A DNA stretch of 64,000 bases from an uncultured Clostridium sp. (lineage in GTDB: Bacteria; Bacillota; Clostridia; Peptostreptococcales; Peptostreptococcaceae), in the NCBI GenBank assembly GCA_937944945.1, contig CALEBD010000406.1, forward strand, positions 62,001 to 126,000, in the 5' to 3' direction. Below the pieces are notes generated by a model. That model was not told where the DNA came from and did no database searches. It was given only the letters and a program-made list of their open reading frames with translations. Shown here piece by piece: positions 1-10,909 of the stretch. The position numbers and the translations under genes are program-made. Positions within the stretch are counted from its first letter, which is position 1. Every line of letters starts with the position of its first letter.

Positions 1-1
1 T

Positions 2-433
2 CCTTTATGTATAAACAAATATTTTGACTATACTCCAGACATGACTGGAGTTAAACAAGCTCCAGAATGGATAGAGAAAAGGAAATTATTTGGAGAACGT
101 AATGGAATGTTTGGAAAGCATCATTCAGAAAAAGCTAAAAAAGAAATATCTTCAAAACTCAAAGGTAGGATTGTTTCTGAGGAAACCAGAAAGAAAATCG
201 GAGATTATCATAGAGGAAAAACGTATGGTAAGGATACTAGAGAGAAAATATCAAAAGCTCGACAAAAGCTTAGGCATATAATAAATATGAAAACTGGAGA
301 AGAATGGAATATTAGTATAACTGATTTTATAAAAATGTTTCCAGATGAAAATTTAAAAGAATCTAGTATGAGAAGTGCTGTTAAATATAAAAAACCTTAT
401 AAGGGCTATCTGAAAATAACAAATCTAAAATAA
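2..433 (+). CDS. Homing-endonuclease-like protein, NUMOD C-terminal part (5' end outside window)
   Basis: The reading frame is open to the left window edge, so the N-terminus, where a GIY-YIG or HNH catalytic domain would lie, is not visible. An internal ATG at 41 is unlikely to be the true start. The visible part has two to three copies of the NUMOD3-type motif (GMFGKHHSEKAKKEIS, then KGRIVSEETRKKIG, then GKTYGKDTREKIS). These basic, helix-forming DNA-binding repeats are typical of homing endonucleases. A NUMOD1/IENR1-like segment (HIINMKTGEEW to the end) follows. Such proteins are usually free-standing or intron-borne mobile genes next to conserved phage genes, which fits this position beside structural genes. 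The gene ends in TAA and contains no in-frame TAG. The family call is good; the nuclease class cannot be assigned. Confidence 0.75.
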   Translation, partial: PLCINKYFDYTPDMTGVKQAPEWIEKRKLFGERNGMFGKHHSEKAKKEISSKLKGRIVSEETRKKIGDYHRGKTYGKDTREKISKARQKLRHIINMKTGEEWNISITDFIKMFPDENLKESSMRSAVKYKKPYKGYLKITNLK

Positions 434-459
434 GATAAGATTAAACAAAAAATAGATAC

Positions 460-485
460 GGTGGGGAACGAGGTGCTTCCCCACC
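460..485 (+). terminator. Hairpin between the endonuclease-like gene and the first structural gene
   Basis: A perfect 9-bp stem (GGTGGGGAA / TTCCCCACC) closes an 8-base loop. It is followed by only a weak T-run (CTAATTCTTT). It lies in the 79-base gap after the endonuclease-like gene. It could be a terminator or an RNA-processing/stability hairpin for the mRNA starting at 513. No convincing promoter is visible in the gap. Confidence 0.55.
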
Positions 486-512
486 TAATTCTTTAAAATA
501 TGAATATGAATT

Positions 513-1373
513 ATGGCAAAAAAGGTTAATGAAGTACAAGATGGAGATTTAAAAAGTAACATCGTTGTATTAAGAAGTGTATTTGGTAAAGTCGGACAAA
601 AATATTACATACAACCACAAAAGGATGCTCGTGGTAGATACGCAGATTGTGTAAAGAGAGTAAACTCCCAAGGAGATATTATTCTCACCCCAGAAGAAAT
701 TGAAAATGAATCAAAAGGACTAGCTGCATATATTCCAGAGACTGAGTTATTTGTAATAGAAGATGGTAAGACTTTCAATCTAGATGATGTCTATGATAGA
801 GCTGTTTGGGAGGCAATTAAAAATTGTGACTTAATCGCTCCTGACAGATTTGCGAAAAATGAGAAGGGTGATTATCTAATCGACGGAACAGTAGACCCAA
901 GGTCAAAAAGACCTAGATACGGTACTGCTGAGCTTTACGTAGATAGACCTGGATTTGAAGCTCAACGTAGAGTTACTAGACGTAAACTTATTGTAGAAGC
1001 TTCTAATTATATTATGAATGACGAACGCGGATATGAAGGAAGATTGCTTGTAGCTAAAGTTTTAGGTAGAGATATGAAAAATCAGCCAAATGCTGATGTT
1101 GAAGATTACCTATTATCTATAGCTGAGAAAACTCCGGAAAAGATTATCAACTGCTATACTGGTGGAGATATTCAACTTCGTATGTTATTTATAGAAGCTC
1201 GTGAAAAAGGAGTTATCGTTAAAAAAGACGGACTCTTCGTTTATGGAGAAGATGGTAAAGTTGCATTAGGTGCTACTGATAATGCAGTAATTGAATGGAT
1301 GAAATTATCTAGAAATAGTAAAACCCTAGCCTTAATCAGAAAAGACACATATCAAGACGTGTTTGAAGATTAA
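513..1373 (+). CDS. Conserved crAss-like structural-block protein (286 aa), function unknown
   Basis: I do not recognise a named domain. It is a soluble, charged 286-residue protein with no signal peptide or membrane segment. Mixed alpha/beta regions end in a helical segment (ALGATDNAVIEWMKLSR). It is the first complete gene of the late block and precedes a run of crAss-like head and neck genes, so a virion or assembly role is likely by position. The ATG at 513 is preceded by an AT-rich leader; two nearby upstream ATGs (500, 506) are in other frames. Unlike the genes after it, it has no in-frame TAG: all of its roughly nine glutamines are CAA or CAG. It therefore does not need suppression for translation. 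Confidence 0.75.
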   Translation: MAKKVNEVQDGDLKSNIVVLRSVFGKVGQKYYIQPQKDARGRYADCVKRVNSQGDIILTPEEIENESKGLAAYIPETELFVIEDGKTFNLDDVYDRAVWEAIKNCDLIAPDRFAKNEKGDYLIDGTVDPRSKRPRYGTAELYVDRPGFEAQRRVTRRKLIVEASNYIMNDERGYEGRLLVAKVLGRDMKNQPNADVEDYLLSIAEKTPEKIINCYTGGDIQLRMLFIEAREKGVIVKKDGLFVYGEDGKVALGATDNAVIEWMKLSRNSKTLALIRKDTYQDVFED

Positions 1374-1399
1374 TTATCAATATTTTAATATAATGCGAA

Positions 1400-2575
1400 A
1401 TGACCGCAAGACAGGTTTTTGAAGCTACACTAATAGAACTTAGTAAAATTCAAGCACCTTCACTTAAGCTTTATGAATTTAACTATTTATTTAATAAAGC
1501 TATAAACTAGTATATTAATAAGGTATACAACGTGTACGATATTAACTAGCAAACTACTGATGATTTGAGAGTCTTGAAGTCTACGACTTTCTTGACTCCT
1601 CACAAGGTAGAACTTGCAGGAAGAGCGTCTGGAGCTGCAAAAGATAGTGCTATTTAGAACACAAAAGCAGTTACTGGTAACTAGGATTCTCCAGAAGGAG
1701 GATACACTGGTTAGGCTTCATCTTATTTAAGTAAAGCCCATCGCTCAATTCAATCTCTACACGGTGCTACGTATGAAGTGTATATGCCTATTGACTACTT
1801 ACATATGTTGAATTGTGTTTGCATTTATTATGTTGCTAAACAAAAAGATTGCTGGGATGCAGGCTCATATATTGAAATCCCTGCAACAAGATTAACTGCC
1901 GATTCTTGGAGTCAAATCATTACAGACATTTATAATAGACCTTCGCCTATGCGTCCGTACTATTATGTCCACAATCTTAACCAATAGTAGGTATTACCTA
2001 CCGACCCTAGAACTTCTGTGGAAACAGGAACAGGAACAGGAACAGGAACAGGATTAGAAGAAGTTGGTACTGATATGAATGGCATTTATCAGGTTACTTC
2101 AGCTTCTGGAGGAGAGTGGGAAGATAATGATATTGATGCAGGAACTGCTGGTGGCACAAATGTGAAAACCCAAAATTCCAACTTCCAAAGAACATTTAAA
2201 CTAAAAATAGGAGAAACAGAACAATAGGTATCTCTTGTAGAAAAACCAATTGCCCTTAGAGCTGGAAATACTTCCAATGTTCGTTGTGAAATTAGATATG
2301 GTAAGGACGACAGTTTGTTCCAATTAGTAGAAGTGCAGATTGATTATGTTAAGTGTCCATAGTTTATCCGTCTAACTCAAGAACAGATAGACTTAACAGA
2401 AGATACTTCTCAAATCATGGAGTTCCCAGATTATGTAAACCAAGAGATTATAAACGAGTTGGTACACTTAGTAATGGAACGTGTAAACGATCCTAGACTA
2501 GGCAATAATATTTAGATGACTCAATCTATTGCTAGACCAACTGGGCAATAGCAACCAGCCCCTCAACAAGGCTAA
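1400..2575 (+). CDS. Conserved crAss-like structural protein, TAG read as Gln (391 aa)
   Basis: With TAG read as glutamine, one uninterrupted frame runs from ATG 1400 to TAA 2573-2575. It contains about a dozen in-frame TAGs, including tandem TAG TAG around 1985. Under the standard code it would break into fragments with no starts. The N-terminal part (MTARQVFEATLIELSKIQ) is helical. The middle carries a Thr-Gly repeat linker encoded by a hexanucleotide repeat (2024-2053). The C-terminal part is beta-rich and ends in a Gln/Pro tail. Its place between two other structural-block genes suggests a head or neck component. I do not assign it to a specific virion part. Confidence 0.75.
2024..2053 (+). 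repeat. Hexanucleotide repeat (ACAGGA)x5 encoding a (Thr-Gly) linker
   Basis: Five exact tandem copies of ACAGGA lie inside the coding sequence and give a Thr-Gly linker. Copy-number changes of one unit keep the frame, so the linker can vary in length without breaking the protein. Confidence 0.9.
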
Positions 2576-2592
2576 TTAAAATTTAATTAATT

Positions 2593-3585
2593 ATGGCAAC
2601 AGGTTTAAATTTCCAAACTTAGACGATTATTAATTCGAATCTGGATCCAGATTCAAGTAAACTAAATGGAAAAGGTACTGACAATACTTACCTTTTCAAG
2701 AGTGGCAAAACAAACATTGATGGTGTAGAAGTTGATGCTCTCAAGATTAAAAGAGACTTTGTATTTGTAAAAGATTGTGTAAAAGCAATCAGAAAGAGAG
2801 CTGGATATAATGCTGTAATGTGCAAAGCTACTATAGACTTTGCAAATTCTGCTCTTTTAGTTGCTTTAAAAGCAGGTGGAGCAAAAACATATTGCAGACT
2901 CGATATTTATTTGGGTGTTGAAGGTGCAGAACCTTATATTTATTCAACTCCCTGGGTTCAAAAAGGTATGCCATTCTGGATTGAGTTTACTGTAAAAGAA
3001 GCTGATGAAGCTGCTACTATTGCTAAAAACGTAGCAGATATGCTTAAGAAAAATCACGTATTCCTATGTGATAAAGATTTGATTAACGTATCTGTATCTG
3101 GTAGTAAATTAATCCTAGAAGGAGCTACTGAATATCAGAGATTCCGCAAAATCGAAATTAGCACATTTGATGCTTATGATGATTATGCAGATAAAGTTGC
3201 AGAATTAGACCCAACTAAAACTGCTGCTACAGACATCAAGTTGGATGAAAGAGGTAAGAATAGCTTCGGTACATATTCTCAAATCATTAAAGATTTAAGA
3301 TTACCTACCGCTGCAAACTATCAATGGACTCATATCCGTCAGGTGGAAACTCCTATAGTAGGCGCTATCTACAATCAATATATTGTAGAATATGAAGCAC
3401 CAGCTACAAATGATGGTCTTCACGCAGTTGGGCAGAGAATGACTTCTCATACTGTTCATGTGTTCTGGGTTAAGAATGATTCTGATTTGATTTCAGCTTG
3501 GGAAACTGCACTTAGTACAGTAGGTACTGTAGTTGACGTTGATGCCACTTCTAGTGACGAAGATGATAGCAAATTAAGCTCTTAA
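2593..3585 (+). CDS. Conserved crAss-like virion protein (330 aa)
   Basis: A 330-residue soluble protein. The ATG at 2593 lies in the leader TTAATTAATTATGG, and the stop TAA is followed at once by a strong terminator. There is a single in-frame TAG (codon 10); the following glutamines I read are all CAA or CAG. The protein alternates beta-rich stretches with helices (KEADEAATIAKNVADMLKK) and has an acidic Ser/Asp tail. No catalytic motif is visible. Its position, the dedicated terminator and the low TAG load suggest an abundant virion component such as a capsid-decorating or neck protein. That role is inferred; no named domain is recognised. Confidence 0.75.
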
Positions 3586-3592
3586 ATAAACT

Positions 3593-3626
3593 AAAGGCGG
3601 GACTACCCTGTTCCGCCTTTTCTTTT
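3593..3626 (+). terminator. Intrinsic terminator after the 330-aa virion gene
   Basis: The stem AAAGGCGG / CCGCCTTT can extend by GA/TT through one wobble. It closes a loop of about 8-12 bases and runs into TTTTCTTTT. This is a classic rho-independent terminator eight bases after the TAA. Confidence 0.9.
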
Positions 3627-3635
3627 AATTAAGGT

Positions 3636-4061
3636 ATGGAACAGTCAATTTTAGAATGGGCCTTAGCAGTAATAGGCAGTGGTGGTATAGGCGCAGTTAT
3701 TACTTATATTTGCACTTTTAAGAGCAAAAAGAAACAAGTAGAAGCTGAAGCCGAATCTTCAATGGTCAATGTTGAGTAGAAAAAAACGGACCTCAAACAA
3801 GACTAGTATGATTATTTGTAGAAGACGTGTGATAAGTACATAAAGGATTACCATGAGCTTGAAGGCGATTTTAGAAAGTAGATATCGGAATTGAGAGAGC
3901 AAATGGATAAAATTATGTTAGAGAAATCCCAAGCCATATCTGCAAAATGTAATGAAATTGCCACTCTAAAATCTAAAGTCACTTATTTAAAAGGAATAAG
4001 ATGTTATAACTTTACTTGCAAACATAGGATAATGACTAATCCTGATAAAACAGAAGAATAA
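3636..4061 (+). CDS. Single-pass membrane protein with coiled-coil tail, TAG=Gln (141 aa)
   Basis: Residues about 5-27 form one hydrophobic, Gly-rich membrane segment (AVIGSGGIGAVITYICTF), followed by the basic stretch KSKKK. By the positive-inside rule the long C-terminal part is cytoplasmic. That part is a Lys/Glu-rich coiled coil with several in-frame TAG codons, ending in a short Cys-containing segment (CYNFTCKHR). Its stop overlaps the next start (TAATG). Phage proteins of this layout include holin-like and spanin-like lysis proteins and membrane anchors. None can be chosen from sequence alone. Confidence 0.7.
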
Positions 4062-4759
4062 TGTATATAGAGAAACTTGCATCCCAAATTCGTAATGATG
4101 TTGTATCTGGACTAAGAGGTTATCATTAGAATTTATCTATGAATATGGACTAGCTATAGGATGAAATAGTAGCCTGTAGATTATCCATATTACATTAGTA
4201 TTTTCTCAGAGGAATATTTCCTATCAAAGACCTATTGATAGCGATTAACTGCATCGACGTAGACTGTGAGTCTCTTGAGAGATGTAAATGTGGAGTGAGA
4301 AGTGCGGATGATACTATAACAGCTCATTTCGAAATACCACAAGTTATTTCATAGTACGGAAAGCAAGCTATTGAGTATATAGGTTCTACTGATAGGCAAA
4401 ATAAGTTTACGATAGTAACATCGTTATCTGAATTTAATAATAGAAAGTATAGAAAAAGAAGTTAGAAAAAACCCTACGTTTGGATTGATTTTGCACCAAA
4501 TGCAAACGGAATGTTAGATTGTTTTCTATTTAATGCACCATTCTTGTAGCAGGTTTCCGTAGTTGCAGTATTCAAAGACCCAAGATAGCTAAAGTAGTAC
4601 AGTTGCTGTAATACTGATGAACTTAATGGGCCTGATGTAAATACTAGCTTTATTGATTAGCTAGTTAAGGAAAAACTAACTAAGGAAAAATTATACTATT
4701 ATAGATAGGTTGCAGCTTAGCCTCTACCTAATGATTAGTAGTATGTAACAGGAGGATGA
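4061..4759 (+). CDS. Conserved crAss-like neck/tail protein, TAG=Gln (232 aa)
   Basis: The frame opens in the TAATG overlap with the previous gene and ends in TGA at 4757-4759, showing that TGA remains a stop in this block. Many TAG codons lie in frame, some in tandem. The protein has an N-terminal helical half and a beta-rich core (KPYVWIDFAPNANG). I know no named domain for it. It precedes a P22 tail-accessory-like protein and an IHF-like protein, the usual neighbourhood of crAss-like neck or ring proteins. Confidence 0.7.
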
Positions 4760-4760
4760 T

Positions 4761-5459
4761 ATGGGATAGAATAATTTTCATTACGCTATAAGTTTAGCTT
4801 AGACGCTATACGATATTGAGGGAGATAATGATGATTTAGAGGAAATCGGTTTAGTGGCATACAATTTTATTGGAAATAAAAACACCAGACTGTATAGAGC
4901 ACTATTAGATATAAATTGTTAGGATGGGTCAGTCGAATTACCTTGTAATGTAGACATTATAGAGGCTGTAACCTATTGTGGTCCAGAGGATTGGGACTAC
5001 ACTAGTAATACGAAAGAGTTTGGAGACATATAGTCTTTATACACTGAGAATTACATTGAAAGTAGAAAAGCTTTCCTAGATCCCTTTTATGTTAGCGGTA
5101 AGTTCGTTAAATATAAAAGAGTAGGAGATAAACTTTATGTTAATAAAGGTGCAGGAAAAGTAAATATTCTATATCATGGAATACTACTTGACGAGGAAGG
5201 TCTTCCCGAAATAAACGATAAAGAAGCTATCGCAATAGCTGAATATATTGCCTATGTATAGAAATACAAGGAAGCAATACGTACTAACAATTAGAATGTG
5301 TTGAAAATGGCTTAGGACTTGAAGCGCTAGTGGCTACAGCATTGCTTAGCGGCTAGAGTTCCAGAATATGTATCTCAAGAAGAGATGGATAAAATACTTA
5401 ATGTATAGGCTTCTTGGGGACGTAAGTTTTATAACAAGAGCTATAAACCAACTATGTAA
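4761..5459 (+). CDS. Probable head-tail connector, P22 tail-accessory (gp4)-like, TAG=Gln (232 aa)
   Basis: The frame starts one base after the preceding TGA and already has TAG as its third codon. It is helical at the N-terminus (HYAISLAQTLYDIEG), beta-rich in the middle and ends in long helices with several TAG-encoded glutamines. Size, helix content and position among neck genes match the P22 gp4-like connector known from crAss-like phages. The family call rests on layout and general resemblance, not on a diagnostic motif. A terminator follows the TAA. Confidence 0.6.
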
Positions 5460-5464
5460 AATAT

Positions 5465-5493
5465 ATAGGGAGGCAATTTGTCTCCCTATTTTT
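5465..5493 (+). terminator. Intrinsic terminator after the connector gene
   Basis: A perfect 8-bp stem (ATAGGGAG / CTCCCTAT) with a 9-base loop is followed by a run of T residues. It lies just past the TAA of the connector gene and before the IHF-like gene. Confidence 0.88.
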
Positions 5494-5497
5494 GTTT

Positions 5498-5956
5498 ATG
5501 ATTATGAGTAATAAGAATTATGCAATGGGTCATGCTTTTTCTTTGCATGACATTTTTATGAATTTCCCAGTAGAAAAACTGAAAATGACTTCAGACTAGT
5601 GTAAGGAAACATACTCTGATGGAAATAAAAGAGATTTGGCGGCATCTATATTTGCCAAAAGTGTTCAGATGGTAGTAGATGATATTATAGATAACAATGT
5701 CCACTTTAAATTACCTGGAATGGCTAGGACATAGGCATATATGTATATGAAAAGAACAGAAGGTAAAAAATTTAAGAAGGCATTTAAGAATGGAAAATGG
5801 AATGACATAGACTTTGTAATGTCTAACTTTAGCGGATATTAGCTTACTCTAGAGATGTAGAGTGAAAAGAGGCTTCCAAGAGAGAAACCTATATACTTAT
5901 CAGCAAAAGATAAGTAGAGAATCGTAGATAATACTAACAGAGGTAAATAGTATTAA
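5498..5956 (+). CDS. IHF/HU-like DNA-binding protein of the structural block, TAG=Gln (152 aa)
   Basis: Residues about 45-75 match the HU/IHF core. A helical segment (FAKSVQMVVDDIIDN) leads into the beta-turn signature FKLPGMARTQAYM, which corresponds to the LPGFG-type turn before the DNA-binding arms. A basic tail follows. crAss-like phages carry such an IHF-like gene among their neck and tail genes, so a role in packaged DNA or in the virion is more likely than in the host nucleoid. Two starts are possible, ATG 5498 and ATG 5504. Six or more TAG codons are in frame. Confidence 0.7.
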
Positions 5957-5961
5957 TTGTT

Positions 5962-6582
5962 ATGGTACTAAAAACTATATAGGATTACTACGACCAAATT
6001 TGTGCAGAATATCCAAATATTCCTAAGTCGGATATTAAAAGAATTTTGCAATACGGATGGAAATCGTTATACTTACATAATAGTTATGGAGGAGATACTC
6101 TAATTAACAGAAATGGATTTTGGTTTTATTGTGGATAGTTAATGAATGATTCTCTAAAGTATTTTGAGTACTACAAAAATAAAATGAGAATTAAATTACG
6201 AATAATGTATAAACGCAAGCACATCCCTTGGGATGGATACTATTACTTTGCATTAACTTAGAATTAGTATAACGAATATTTGAGTTAGAAAAATAAAAGA
6301 GGACGACCAAAGAAAAGATTTACCTTTTCTAAGATCATCCTCTACAAAATATATGATGAGTGTAATATATCAGAAAGTAACCGAGTAGCAATATTCAGAT
6401 TACCTATGCCAGTTGATTTCGGAATTAGTTTATATAAGAAAGAATTAACTACAGATAAAGCAGAACTAATCTTAGTTAGAGAACCTCTAAAATTTTAGGA
6501 TATATTATTAACTAATTATAATTATCAATTTATTTCAGATAATTTAAGAAAATATAACAAAAACAAGAGAAACGATGATTAA
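5962..6582 (+). CDS. Conserved crAss-like late protein, basic, TAG=Gln (206 aa)
   Basis: It starts five bases after the IHF-like gene, with TAG at codon 7. It is rich in Tyr and Lys and has a short basic patch (NKRGRPKKRFTF) like an AT-hook-type DNA-binding stretch. No catalytic motif is seen. It overlaps the next start by eight bases. Probably a neck or tail assembly protein by position; the function is unknown. Confidence 0.65.
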
Positions 6583-9500
6583 TACAATTATGACTGCGAA
6601 AAATACATTCGCAGAAGGATTAGTAATGGATTTCGCTCCAGATAATACATAGGCTACAACTCTTACATCTGCACTTAATGCTACCTTGTTAACATTTAAT
6701 GGGAACGAGATGTCTCTTTAGAATGATATGGGTAATGGAAGAGTGGAGACAGCATATCTTCCGGAGGGGTATGTTCCAGTGGGAACTTGTGAATTTGGGG
6801 ATATTATTTATATAGTATCTTATAACCCAATTACTAACAAATCTCAGATTGGTTGTTTCCCAAGCCCAGAAAGAAATATAAGTAGCTAGGAAATAGGCGA
6901 ACTGTAGACAAATTTAAAGTCTTCAGACTTTTAGGAACTATCAGACAGTGGACCTACTGGAAGATTAGTAGCATCATCTTGTAAGAAAATTTTATATAAA
7001 AAAGAGTTAAATCCAGGAGACAAATATATAATAAGTAGCTCTAATTTAGAAGAAAACAAAAATAGTATTACTGATTACGGTAATACCTCTAATATATATG
7101 GAACATTTCCAAAATTATTGAAAATACACGTTGTTGCTATAGAAGATTCTGGAAAAATTAATTATTTAGATTCAACAGTTAGATGGTATGATAATTTTTT
7201 TATAGCTAATGGCACCAACGGTGAAGCTACTCCTGATTTAGATAAATATAGGTCGTTAGTTAGTTCTGGCTACTCTGTATTTTAGTCTAAAGTGTCAGGA
7301 AAATTAGCTTTATTAATAGAATTAGAGAAAATAAACTCTTTTAGCTGTACTTATGATATATATACTGCCTCTAGTAGCACTTACTCTGAGGATACTTAGA
7401 CAATAGGAAAAAATTATAATGTCTATTGGAGTATAGGCTGGAACGCAGACAATTTCAATATTAATCCAAAATACATAGTTTTAACTAAATCTTAGTGGTC
7501 TGGTAAGAACGAAGCTGATGCAGGAAAATGGTTTCCCTATAAATAGGATACAGATACTAGCTATAGTATCGATTACAATAATGGAAAATCTATCAATGAC
7601 TTTTGGAGTATTGAAGAGTAGCCAAAAGCATTTTATGATAAAAACGGAAACATATAGTAGAGTTATTGGTACAGTGAATTGGGGCGAGTATATTAGCCAG
7701 AAGATTATTCTGGAACCTTTGAAGAGTTTATAAATTCTGGAAGTTATGAAGCTAACGAACAAATCGCTATAGAACATTTGAAAGACTCTTAGCCTGCATA
7801 TAAAGACTAGGTATTATCTAAGTTAACGGTATCTAGAGATATTAATGGATAGCCTATTAGCAAGTATTATGTAAATGCCCATCATTAGGAAGATGGATAG
7901 TATTATACTGCTGTGAGAAAAGGAGTTTACGAAAAAATATATTAGACAGATATGTCTGACGATATAGTAAATAATTATTTCAAAACTTCTATATACAAGT
8001 ACTTTACTTCTTTTTACATACCTTTTATGTAGAAATTTACTTCATCTAATGGGGAGGAATTAATTTTTTATCCAGATATATCTAATTTAATATATCATTA
8101 TAGTATAACCCCAGCTATGCCCTATGGTTTACTAGAGGAATTAACTTAGGACGGTTATATAGATTTCAGTAAAATAGGTACTGGAGAAATAAAGCTAACC
8201 AACTGGAAATATTATAATACTGAAAATATAGGAACTTTAACGCTTGGATTAGAAGTTTATCCAGAGTCTAATAAGGGAGTAGCTGAAGTAGCGATAGACT
8301 TTTATGATAATCAAGGGGTTGCTGCAACATACAGAATAATGAACAAAAACTCCTATTCTGGATAGTTTACTGAGTACATTCCGCTCAATGGGGAAGCAGG
8401 GAACTACAAATTAAGTAGTATAGATTCCACTGGGTCTCCTATATATCACGCCGGACTACAGTCAGATTTGACTGAATTGTCTAACTTAGTATATAAAGGA
8501 GACAATGGCACTTATAAGGTAATAAAACAAGATGATGATTTTTATTATTTGTAGGAAGATATTAAAACATTAATCACAGATACTTCTAGAATATTTAGTA
8601 ACGATGCTGGAATATTATATTCTAATGTGTTATATTTAGCCAAAATTACTGTAAAGTATTGCTCAGTAGATGCATTAAATAATTTTAATGTTGATAATAC
8701 TAATGACTTTAAATATTTTTACAGGTGGTATTGGACTAATACTATGTTTAATTAGTACTACTATACAACTTCTGATTTTGAGAAACTATAGGCAATACTA
8801 GATTTAGATATTGGGGTAGAGTATTCTAGTAATAAAAACTGGAAAAAAATCTAGGAAGTTTACGAGCCTTCCTCTCTAGCAAGTGAAGACGACTAGTTTA
8901 ATAACTTATCAGCTACCGTTTAGGCAATAAATCAGAATGGAGAAGCGGACAGTTAGGGAAATATAGACGCCAAATTAACTATAGGCTTATAGAATACTTA
9001 CAATACATTTTCAATAGCAGAACGAGTAGGAAGTATTAATTACATGGATAAGTTTGTAGTTAGTATTATATTAGGTAGGTCTAAAATAGAAAATAATCCA
9101 GAAACTCCAGAGATTTATTCAGTAAGTTCTTAGGAAAATGAATATGACGATTCAATATATCCTACATATGTTAAGTAGCCTGATATTAGCTATTAGAGTG
9201 TAGACACTTATGGATTGCTAGATCCTAGAGAAACTTCTACTACTTTATACAAGCTATTAGGTATAAGTAAGACCGGGTCCGGCAAAGAATTATGGGAAAA
9301 AGCTTATGATAAATATCTTAACAAATATTCGTTAAATTTTTCTAGTTCTTTAAGTGTAACTACAGAATCTGGAAAGTATGAATATTTAAATAGTTCTGGA
9401 GAATTAGATTTTATCGAAAATTATAGAGTGTTTAAAACAACATTAAATACGGCAAGCATTCCCTTAGTACTTACTGGGGTACATTTTAGTAAATATTATA

Positions 9501-10909
9501 AGGAATGCATTTCATAGTCTAAATACTTATAGGTATTAGTCCCATTAGTTAATACTTCTGAAGATTTAACAAAATTTGGAATGAAATTGTATGGGCAAAA
9601 TGCTGTATTTGATTCCATGTTAACTATAGCAGGAGGATGGCACGATGCTAACATGCTTCATAAAGATAATATGAAGATTCATGTTGGTAAATACACCTCT
9701 GGGGAATCGGGAACATTCTCAGGCTCGCCAGGATTTAGCGGAACTTGGTCTAAAAATTACTATAATAGTAGTAAAGGATATGCGATTACCAAAAATTCTA
9801 ATGGAAAGACTAAAATGTGGGACAATTAGGTAAACGGCACTTATATTAGAGACTTATTAACATCCGATATCGGAATAATACTATATTCTCACGGAGACGA
9901 ACTTGACAGAACTGTATATTTCGTATATGATTCTGATACTACAACTGCACCAAATCCTAGTTATATGTATAAATATAAATTCGGTTCTATTTCTGGAGAA
10001 AAAAAAGCTCCTCCATATAACAACATATATGAAGACAGTTCTCGCCAATTTGTACTAGGATTAGTTATGAAAGATACAGATGGATAGATACACCTATTAA
10101 ATAATCTTTGTCCTATGCAAACTTCTTCTGGTTCTTTAACACAAAAAATAAAGATAAGTGGAGGAACTAGATATCTAGGTAATATTATTCTATCTATTTT
10201 AAGTAACCTATTTGTTAAACTTCCAGAGAAATAGGCTATAGAAGTTTAGACTATTAGCAATGTAGTTTATCTATAGGACAATAAATCACAATTTACAAAG
10301 GATGTAGTTTATTAGGTATAGGCGGATTATGAAAACCACAATGATCTTATATTAATGTAGGGAATCTAGCTATCTGACTATATTAATAAAATTAAGTAGC
10401 ATATAAATGATGTAGTAGACGACTCTAATGTTAACTTTATAATACAAAGTGTTTAGAAGAACATTCCTATACAGGTTGCCTTTGATTACATATAGCCTTC
10501 AAAGATTATTTCTAATTCATAGTCTAGTGTTATGGCTATTAGACTTGGGGAAAATGATTACTATACTGTAATTCCAGAAATAAACGATTCTAACAAGTTG
10601 TATACTATAGATAGAAGATATTCGAATATTACAGTAAGAGCCGCTACTACAGTTAGTAGCTATGAAGTGACCTCTATAACTAATTCTACTACCTCTGGTA
10701 GATTAATTTATACTTATAGTGATTAGATATATCATAGTAACAGCAAGTTTTACTAGATATTCACATTATAGAATGACCATTTGGTACTATCTAAAACACA
10801 GCACAATTCATCTGATATGCTAGCATATTTCAATGGTGCTCATAATGTTACTATTGGAGGTATAGTTAATGACGAATATTTAACGGATTATTTAAAATAT
10901 GTGGACTAA
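6575..10909 (+). CDS. Very large tail/appendage structural protein, TAG=Gln (1444 aa)
   Basis: One continuous TAG=Gln frame runs from ATG 6575 to TAA 10907-10909 and overlaps both neighbours. It is Ser, Thr, Tyr and Asn rich, with mainly beta-type alternation and no enzymatic motif or membrane helix, as in large tail barrel, muzzle or fibre-like proteins. The N-terminus (LTSALNATLLTFNGNE) resembles the mature start of a virion protein. In crAss-like phages the genes after the IHF-like protein encode tail barrel and muzzle components, so one of these is likely. The exact homologue cannot be fixed here. Confidence 0.6.
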
